Below are positions 6,776-11,754 of a stretch of DNA of 11,754 nt, piece after piece. How positions within the stretch are numbered: the stretch's first letter is position 1; each line of letters begins with the position of its first letter. Under the pieces are notes generated by a model. That model ran no database searches. It saw nothing but the letters and a program-made list of their open reading frames with translations, and had not been told where the DNA came from. This stretch comes from Clostridia bacterium (GTDB taxonomy: Bacteria > Bacillota_A > Clostridia > Christensenellales > Borkfalkiaceae): positions 1-11,754 of the forward strand of contig JAGASB010000049.1 of assembly GCA_017621955.1 (NCBI GenBank), in the 5' to 3' direction. The position numbers were made by a program, and so were the translations under genes.

Positions 6776-7674
6776 TGGGCGTATATACCGTCTACAAAAT
6801 AACGGGGGTAAACCTTGATAGGTTTATAAACGTGGTAAAAAGACGAGGGATTGACCTTTACGATATTAAAAAAACGTCTACTAAACGTTTAATTGTTGCT
6901 GTTTCGTACAAGGATAGCGCAAATTTTTTTGCAATCGCAAAAGAATTGTGCTATAATATAAAAAAAGTGCGTGAAAAAGGCAAGGGCTATCCACTTTTAA
7001 GGCTTATGCGCTCTTTCGGTATGGTAATCGGGGCAGTCGTGTTTGCGCTTACCGCTTTTATTGCGGACGACACGGTGTTTGCGCTTTCTTTTTCGGGTAG
7101 CGGAAGCATTTATAAGCGTGAAGTTTTGGGTTATCTAAATGAAAACGGCGTTAAACCGTGGGTGCGCTTTTCTTCGCTTGACTTGCAAAAGATTGAAGAC
7201 GGCATACTTGCATTTAGCCCGCATCTATCTTTCGTATCTTGTAAAAAACAGGGAAGTAGGCTTAACGTCGAACTTGTTTTATCGCAAGAAAAAGTTGAGA
7301 CGCTTGACGGAAACGTTTACGAACTTGTTGCACAAGAAGACGGAATTGTTGAAAAACTTAAAGTTTACCGTGGCACAGCACAAGTTGAAGTGGGAAAAGA
7401 AGTTAAAAAAGGCGACGTTTTGGTGGGGGGCTTTGCAGTTATAAAAGAGCAGACCGTTAAAATCAACGTGCTTGCAACCGTTTCAATGCTCGTAAACAAA
7501 ACGTTTACATACCGTTCAGAAAAAGATAACGACCAAAGCAGTGCGCTAATATTTGCGCAAGAAACACTTGGCGAAAAAGAGATTTTGTCTTCTTCGGTCA
7601 ATAAGATAAAGGACGGGGAAGAATTTATATACGAAGTTACCGCACTTTACCGTTTGGTTACGGTGGTAGGATAA
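6742..7674 (+). CDS. yqfD: Sporulation protein YqfD (stage IV type)
   Basis: YqfD is a membrane protein associated with endospore formation; in Bacillus it belongs to the mother-cell sigma-E regulon. The start is taken as TTG at 6742, since GGGGGA at 6727-6732 lies 9 nt upstream and the resulting N-terminus ('MRKNKISNKGVVGVYTVYKITG') aligns with the family's basic start. A GTG at 6775 (ribosome-like AAGGG only 4 nt before) is the alternative. Visible parts are an N-terminal cytosolic region with 'RRGIDLYDI', one membrane span at about 87-107, and an extracytoplasmic region starting with 'GSGSIYKREVLGYLNENGV', like the first strand and helix of a POTRA-type module. At 310 residues it is shorter than the Bacillus protein (close to 400), with the C-terminal part reduced. 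It overlaps yqfC by 34 nt. Confidence 0.9.
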   Translation: MRKNKISNKGVVGVYTVYKITGVNLDRFINVVKRRGIDLYDIKKTSTKRLIVAVSYKDSANFFAIAKELCYNIKKVREKGKGYPLLRLMRSFGMVIGAVVFALTAFIADDTVFALSFSGSGSIYKREVLGYLNENGVKPWVRFSSLDLQKIEDGILAFSPHLSFVSCKKQGSRLNVELVLSQEKVETLDGNVYELVAQEDGIVEKLKVYRGTAQVEVGKEVKKGDVLVGGFAVIKEQTVKINVLATVSMLVNKTFTYRSEKDNDQSSALIFAQETLGEKEILSSSVNKIKDGEEFIYEVTALYRLVTVVG

Positions 7675-7740
7675 CTAAATGCTTGTTCCGTGCAAAAATT
7701 AACGCTAACGGAAAAAAGAAAAAACAAAAGGAAAAACATT

Positions 7741-9204
7741 ATGACACAAACCAAATCGCAGAAAATTCTGCCGTGGACAACAAGAAATTACGTTCTAAAC
7801 GTTCTTACTTACGTTATAAACACGTTAGTTATCGCAGCACTACTCGTGCTGGCGGTTTATTTTAACGGACAGACGGGCGGGGCTGATTTAGGCGAATACT
7901 TAGAACGTTTGGCAACGCCGATTCACTTTTTGATATTGCTTATTTTAACCGTTGCAATAATGGCGCTTTACTTTATTTTTGAAGATAAGAACTTTTTGAG
8001 AAACGCCGCTAATTCGGAAATGTTGTTTTTAATAATTGAACTAGCGCTAATCGTGTGCTTTGTCAGCGGAAAGTACGCTAACATTTATTTGCGTCCGCTA
8101 TCAATCGTTGCGCTTTTAACGTTGTTTTTAACTAACAGAAGAACGGCAATTTTTATGAATTTTATCTTCTGTATTATAATATTTTTGTTCGATGCCTTTT
8201 CCGACACCACGTTTAACTATGGGGATTATCCAGCGCTTATAATGTGCTTTTCTTCGGGCGTAATAGCAACGCTTTGTATGGACAACGTGTATTCAAGAAT
8301 GAAACTTCTTATAATGAGTTTTTTGATTTCTTTGCCCTCCTTAGTGTGCGTTGCAATGACGGTAATAGAACACGGTGGCAGTAACGTCGTTGCCGACTTA
8401 ATAAGCGGTGTTGCATCAGGTCCACTTGCAGTGGCTTTCTTGATGATATTTCTTCCCTTATTTGAAGCGTGGTTTAAGAGAGTATCTTGCTTTAAATTTT
8501 CAGAACTTATTGAACACAAATCAAAACTTATCAAGAAAATGATTCAGCAAGCACCGGGAACGTTCAATCACTCTATCGTTGTTTCCAACATTGCAGAAGC
8601 GTGTGCATCGGCAATCGGCGAAGACGCATTGCTTGCAAGAACTTGTGCATACTATCACGATATCGGTAAACTTCGTCGCCCCGAATTCTTTAAGGAAAAT
8701 CAAGCAGACGGCGTAAACCCCCACGATGATTTAACCCCAGAACTTTCTGCAAACATAATAAAATCACACACCAAAGACGGTTACGATTTGATTATGCGCA
8801 GTCGTTTGCCAAAGGAAATTGCAGACGTTTGCTTAGAGCATCACGGCACGCTGCCTATACTTTATTTTTACGGCAAAGCACAAAAGTTTACTGACGGTGA
8901 AGTTGATTTAACGCAGTACTGCTACGCAGGTCCAAAGCCAAGAACAAAGATTGCGGCAATCCTTATGATAGCCGACGGGTGCGAAGCCGCCGCAAGAACG
9001 CTTCAAGACCGTTCTCGTGAAAACGTTAAAGCGGTCGTTAGAAAAATAGTAAACGAAAGAATGCAGTTGGGTCAGTTTGAAGACTGCGAAATAACGCTTA
9101 AAGAACTAAACATTATTATCCACACGGTAGTAAACCACTTGACAGGTGTATATCACAGCAGAATAGAATATCCCAAGGTTAGCCTTGACGGTATGGAGTT
9201 ATAA
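7741..9204 (+). CDS. pgpH: 7TM-HD family phosphohydrolase, PgpH/YqfF type, without the extracellular HDED domain
   Basis: PgpH-type enzymes hydrolyse the second messenger c-di-AMP to pApA, with the HD domain in the cytosol. The start is the ATG at 7741, preceded by AAAGGA at about 7727-7733; a GTG at 7690 would add 17 lysine-rich residues without a ribosome site. The 487-residue product has a first membrane span at about 20-41, a loop of only about 18 residues, then a run of hydrophobic spans to about 242. A cytosolic HD domain follows with all expected metal ligands: H277 (FNHS), H306-D307, H343, H367-H368 and D412 (ADGCEAA). Known PgpH proteins are about 700 residues, with a large 7TMR-HDED domain between the first and second spans; here it is absent, with no remnant upstream. 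The catalytic part looks fully functional. Its position between yqfD and ybeY matches yqfF of Bacillus, except that phoH is missing. Confidence 0.93.
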   Translation: MTQTKSQKILPWTTRNYVLNVLTYVINTLVIAALLVLAVYFNGQTGGADLGEYLERLATPIHFLILLILTVAIMALYFIFEDKNFLRNAANSEMLFLIIELALIVCFVSGKYANIYLRPLSIVALLTLFLTNRRTAIFMNFIFCIIIFLFDAFSDTTFNYGDYPALIMCFSSGVIATLCMDNVYSRMKLLIMSFLISLPSLVCVAMTVIEHGGSNVVADLISGVASGPLAVAFLMIFLPLFEAWFKRVSCFKFSELIEHKSKLIKKMIQQAPGTFNHSIVVSNIAEACASAIGEDALLARTCAYYHDIGKLRRPEFFKENQADGVNPHDDLTPELSANIIKSHTKDGYDLIMRSRLPKEIADVCLEHHGTLPILYFYGKAQKFTDGEVDLTQYCYAGPKPRTKIAAILMIADGCEAAARTLQDRSRENVKAVVRKIVNERMQLGQFEDCEITLKELNIIIHTVVNHLTGVYHSRIEYPKVSLDGMEL

Positions 9205-9206
9205 TT

Positions 9207-9680
9207 ATGGCAAAGTTAAAAGTTGAATGTCTTGATAGAAAAGTAAAGGTAAGAAAGTTAGCAAAAACAGTTTATAAAGTGCTTGGGCAAAAGGCGCACT
9301 TTAAAGCGGAATTAGTGTTTCACGACTGCGAAAGTATGCAAAATCTCAATATGTCTACCCGTGGTGTAGATAGCGTTACCGACGTTTTATCCTATCCAAG
9401 TATGGAAGACATTAAGGGTTTAATTCTTCGTCCCGAACAATGCAAGACCGAACTTGAAGGCAAGTATATTTTCTTAGGTTCGATAGTTTTGTGCGATGAT
9501 AAAATTCGTGCGCAAGCAGAAGAATTCGGGCATAGCGAACAAAGGGAAAGAGAGTATCTTATTCTTCACGGATTATTGCACCTTTTTGGTTATGACCACA
9601 TGACCGAAGAAGACAAGAAAGAAATGCGCGAAAAAGAAAAAGCGGTTATGAAAATTCTTCACCCGGAGGAAGAACAATGA
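9207..9680 (+). CDS. ybeY: Endoribonuclease YbeY (16S rRNA maturation factor)
   Basis: YbeY is a zinc-dependent RNase that takes part in 16S rRNA 3'-end processing and ribosome quality control. The 157-residue product carries the full zinc signature HGLLHLFGYDH with H121, H125 and H131. The upstream conserved 'DSVTDVLSYP' segment (55-64) and Arg52 are present. In the usual GDI motif the Asp is replaced: the sequence reads 'LGSIVL' at 90-95. The gene starts 2 nt after the HD gene with a GGAG ribosome site 8 nt before the ATG. It overlaps era by 4 nt (ATGA), so it is probably translated with both neighbours. Pairing of ybeY with era is a conserved arrangement that fits their shared role in 30S assembly. 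Confidence 0.95.
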   Translation: MAKLKVECLDRKVKVRKLAKTVYKVLGQKAHFKAELVFHDCESMQNLNMSTRGVDSVTDVLSYPSMEDIKGLILRPEQCKTELEGKYIFLGSIVLCDDKIRAQAEEFGHSEQREREYLILHGLLHLFGYDHMTEEDKKEMREKEKAVMKILHPEEEQ

Positions 9681-10555
9681 AAAGCGGTTTTGTTGCCGTA
9701 GTCGGTAGGGCAAACGCAGGCAAAAGCACGCTTATTAACGTGCTTGTCGGGGAAAAGGTTGCAATCGTATCCCCCAAGCCACAGACCACCCGTGATAGAA
9801 TTTTGGGCGTTTTAACCACCGACGATTATCAAATTGCGTTTATCGACACCCCCGGTATTTACAAGGCGGACAACCTTTTAAATTCGGTTATGCAAAAAAC
9901 CACCGCTGATGCAGGGCAAGACGTAGATTTAATACTTTTCGTTATGGATGCGCACGAAGGAATAAGCGATACGGATAGAACATTGCTTAGAAAGTACGCT
10001 AGCGGTAACGTTCCGACAATACTTGCGCTCACTAAAACGGACATTATGACCGAAAGTCTTTTGATTTCCGAACTTAAAGAACTTGCTGAGGAAAATGTGG
10101 AAATCGTGCCCGTTTCGGCAAGAAAAAATAGGAACGTAAAAGAACTAATAAAGGTAATATTAAATAAACTTCCCGATGGGGAAAAGTTGTTTGAGCAAGA
10201 CATTGTTTCCGACCGTTCTGAAAAATTTATGGTCGCTGAGATTATGCGTGAAAAAATTCTTTTGAAGTTCGATAAAGAAATTCCGCACGGCGTTGCTATA
10301 ATAATTAACAAGTTTGGGCTAAAAGAAAACGGCAGGACGATGGAAGTAAATTTAGACATCGTATGCGAAAAACCCAACCACAAAGCCATTTTAATCGGCA
10401 AGGGTGGAAAGGCGATAAAGGAAGTTTCTTCGTTTGCCCGTCAAGATATGGAAAAGTTCTTGGGGCGTAAGGTAATGCTAACAACTTACGTTAAAGTAAA
10501 AGAAGATTGGCGCAACAGCGCTCAGCTTATGAAGCAGTACGGCTACGAAAATTAG
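9677..10555 (+). CDS. era: GTPase Era (30S subunit assembly)
   Basis: Era is an essential GTPase that binds the 3' end of 16S rRNA and helps mature the 30S subunit. The 292-residue length is typical (about 300). G-domain motifs appear in order: G1 GRANAGKST at 10-18, G2 Thr in 'PQTTRD' at 35-40, G3 DTPG at 57-60, G4 TKTD at 119-122 (usually NKxD), and G5 'VSARK' near 146-150. The C-terminal KH RNA-binding domain is clear, with GKGG at 241-244 and 'EKFLGRKVMLTTYVKVKEDW' at 259-278. A GGAGGA ribosome site lies 6 nt before the ATG, and the start overlaps the ybeY stop. dgkA and cdd, which precede era in Bacillus, are not here. Confidence 0.97.
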   Translation: MKSGFVAVVGRANAGKSTLINVLVGEKVAIVSPKPQTTRDRILGVLTTDDYQIAFIDTPGIYKADNLLNSVMQKTTADAGQDVDLILFVMDAHEGISDTDRTLLRKYASGNVPTILALTKTDIMTESLLISELKELAEENVEIVPVSARKNRNVKELIKVILNKLPDGEKLFEQDIVSDRSEKFMVAEIMREKILLKFDKEIPHGVAIIINKFGLKENGRTMEVNLDIVCEKPNHKAILIGKGGKAIKEVSSFARQDMEKFLGRKVMLTTYVKVKEDWRNSAQLMKQYGYEN

Positions 10556-10614
10556 ACAAAACAAGTTTGAATAAAAAGTCGTTCTTTCCGCAAACTATTT
10601 TTAGCGGAGGGAAT

Positions 10615-10725
10615 ATGGATAAGAAAAACAAATCGACCTCGCCCGCCCAAAAAGCTTGGGAACTATTTTCTAAAACGGGCAACGTGTCGCATTATCTTTT
10701 TTATAAACAATTAGACAAAGATTAA
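10615..10725 (+). CDS. yqzL: YqzL-like small protein
   Basis: This 36-residue protein starts at the ATG at 10615, 4 nt after a strong GCGGAGG ribosome site (10604-10610). Its core, 'AWELFSKTGNVSHYLFYKQL', matches the YqzL pattern of the Bacillus group (W..F..TGN...YL.YK.L), and YqzL lies in the same place, between era and recO. A longer frame reaching back into era has no support. Its function is unknown. It ends 6 nt before recO and probably couples their translation. The basic N-terminus (MDKKNKSTSPAQK) is longer than in the Bacillus protein. Confidence 0.82.
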   Translation: MDKKNKSTSPAQKAWELFSKTGNVSHYLFYKQLDKD

Positions 10726-10731
10726 GGATTT

Positions 10732-11451
10732 ATGGAAGAAAAATTAAGCGGAATAGTTATAGGTGGCGTTTCCTTTGGAGAAAACGACAGAATAATTAAC
10801 GTTTTCACTCTTGAAAAGGGTGTAGTTTCCGCTAAGATAAAAGGCGTAAAAAAGGCGGGCGCAAAGTTAAAGTTTGCAGCCGAGCCTTTTTGTTTTGCCG
10901 AATTTGTGTTTTCAAAAACGCAAGAAAAGCGTACGGTGATAGGCGCAAGTTTAATCGACAGTTTTTATCCCGTTAGGGAAGATATAAAAAAATACTTTGC
11001 AGCGGGAGCGGTTCTTGAATTTATTAAGCGTTTTTATAAGGAAAGTATGGTTGATACCGATGAGTTTTTTCTTTGCATAAACGCTTTAAAAGAAATTGCA
11101 TACGGCGACAATCCCCTTTCAAAATTAGTTGCTTTTTTGGTTTCGGCGCTTAAAAACGTGGGATACAATCTCACGCTGTCGGGGTGCTTTAAGTGTGAAG
11201 AAAATATCGACGGCAGAGTGTTTTTTGATTACCGTACGGGTGCGTTTTTATGTGAAGAGTGTTTTGACGGTGATGGTAGGGAAATAAATTTAATCACCCT
11301 TAAAGCGCTTATCCTAGCTAAAAACGGTGAACTTACCGATAAAGATGAGGGCGCAGTCAAAGCACTTAAACTATTAGAATATTATATTTTAAACGGTGCA
11401 GAAGAAAAAATTTCGTCGATTGGCGAACTTATTAGCCTATGTGAAAGGTGA
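10732..11451 (+). CDS. recO: DNA repair protein RecO
   Basis: RecO acts with RecR and RecF to displace SSB and load RecA on gapped single-stranded DNA, and it can anneal strands. The 239-residue product has the N-terminal OB-fold pattern ('GIVIGGVSFGENDRIINVFTLEKGVVSAKIKGVKK' over residues 7-41). It also has the Firmicutes-type zinc finger of four cysteines: C152 and C155 ('GCFKC') and C174 and C177 ('LCEEC'). A helical C-terminal region follows. The ATG lies 3 nt after AAGGA and 6 nt after the yqzL stop, a tight arrangement consistent with translational coupling. It is the last gene of the run; no clear intrinsic terminator follows, only an AT-only inverted repeat. Confidence 0.95.
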   Translation: MEEKLSGIVIGGVSFGENDRIINVFTLEKGVVSAKIKGVKKAGAKLKFAAEPFCFAEFVFSKTQEKRTVIGASLIDSFYPVREDIKKYFAAGAVLEFIKRFYKESMVDTDEFFLCINALKEIAYGDNPLSKLVAFLVSALKNVGYNLTLSGCFKCEENIDGRVFFDYRTGAFLCEECFDGDGREINLITLKALILAKNGELTDKDEGAVKALKLLEYYILNGAEEKISSIGELISLCER

Positions 11452-11488
11452 AAAATTTTAATTTACATTAAAAACGCCCCATTTAAAG

Positions 11489-11517
11489 TTGATAAAAAAA
11501 TTTTTTTATAGTAAAAT
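11489..11517 (+). promoter_or_regulatory. Promoter for ppdK
   Basis: TTGATA (11489-11494), a 17-nt spacer that is nearly all A and T, and TAAAAT (11512-11517) form a good sigma-A-type promoter. The predicted start is about 11524, giving a leader of about 60 nt to the ATG at 11586. This suggests that ppdK can be transcribed separately from recO. Confidence 0.7.
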
Positions 11518-11585
11518 AAATAAGTTAAAAAGCATTATGTGCAAAAAACAAATCATTTAAGACAAAATTTGGAGGGAATAACCTA

Positions 11586-11754
11586 ATGAAAAAATACGTT
11601 TATTTATTCAGCGAAGGCGACGCTTCAATGCGTGAACTTCTCGGTGGTAAAGGTGCTAACCTTGCAGAAATGACCAAAATCGGTCTTCCTGTTCCTCAGG
11701 GCTTTACCATTTCTACCGAAGCTTGTACAAAGTATTATGAAGACGGCAAGCAAA
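11586..11754 (+). CDS. ppdK: Pyruvate, phosphate dikinase, N-terminal fragment (runs off the window)
   Basis: PPDK interconverts pyruvate, ATP and phosphate with phosphoenolpyruvate, AMP and pyrophosphate. In anaerobic Firmicutes it often serves glycolysis or gluconeogenesis. Only 56 complete codons are present. The translation '[21 protein letters not shown]' followed by '[19 protein letters not shown]' is the characteristic N-terminus of the ATP-grasp nucleotide-binding domain, with the [10 protein letters not shown] glycine-rich segment. The start has a strong GGAGGG ribosome site 10 nt upstream. The catalytic His and PEP-binding domains lie beyond the window, so completeness cannot be judged. 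Confidence 0.95.
   Translation, partial: MKKYVYLFSEGDASMRELLGGKGANLAEMTKIGLPVPQGFTISTEACTKYYEDGKQ

Noticed and set aside
7686..7713. TTCCGT/ACGGAA inverted repeat between yqfD and the HD gene
   Set aside because: It is only 6 bp with a 16-nt loop and is followed by A residues. It is neither a terminator nor a clear regulatory site.
7690..7740. GTG start adding 17 residues to the HD phosphohydrolase
   Set aside because: The added residues are a lysine/arginine/asparagine-rich stretch with no ribosome site before the GTG. The ATG at 7741 has AAAGGA at a good distance.
9859..10401. A 180-residue open frame on the minus strand, opposite era
   Set aside because: It has a low-complexity Ser/Ile/Phe composition typical of an antisense shadow. 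Era's motifs on the plus strand account for the region.
11456..11476. TTTTAAT/ATTAAAA inverted repeat as a terminator for recO
   Set aside because: The stem is AT-only and no T-run follows it, so it would be a poor intrinsic terminator.

Overview
The window is an AT-rich chromosomal segment from a low-GC Gram-positive bacterium, most likely a clostridial-type Firmicute. The evidence is sporulation genes yqfC and yqfD, a Firmicutes-style order of yqfC-yqfD-yqfF(pgpH)-ybeY-era-yqzL-recO-ppdK, strong GGAGG-type ribosome sites, an M-box magnesium riboswitch and U-tract terminators. The genus cannot be named from the sequence alone. I see no transposase, phage gene, CRISPR array, tRNA or rRNA.

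Left part (1-1941): a leader with two copies of a 32-bp hairpin-forming repeat precedes a LysR-type regulator gene. That gene is intact from end to end except for one in-frame TAA at codon 178. One base after it starts uppP (undecaprenyl pyrophosphate phosphatase, cell-wall lipid carrier recycling). A two-way terminator separates uppP from the converging mgtE gene.

Middle part (1942-6480): on the minus strand lie mgtE (magnesium channel) and its leader, which holds a promoter, an M-box aptamer and an intrinsic terminator. Upstream is a small membrane protein with a PH-like domain, also on the minus strand. Diverging from it on the plus strand is a single-gene unit for an aconitase-superfamily hydratase with its own promoter and a strong terminator.

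Right part (6481-11754): a compact plus-strand run of yqfC, yqfD, a 7TM-HD c-di-AMP phosphodiesterase gene (pgpH/yqfF type), ybeY, era, yqzL and recO. Most junctions are overlaps or gaps under 10 nt, suggesting one operon joining sporulation, second-messenger turnover, ribosome maturation and DNA repair. Compared with Bacillus subtilis, phoH, dgkA and cdd are missing from the run. The window ends in the first 56 codons of ppdK (pyruvate, phosphate dikinase), which has its own promoter.

Most of the window is conventional housekeeping sequence. The points most worth following are the HD phosphodiesterase without its usual extracellular domain, the nonsense-interrupted regulator, and the repeat that abuts the regulator's start codon. 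I found no convincing evidence of an undescribed multi-gene system.
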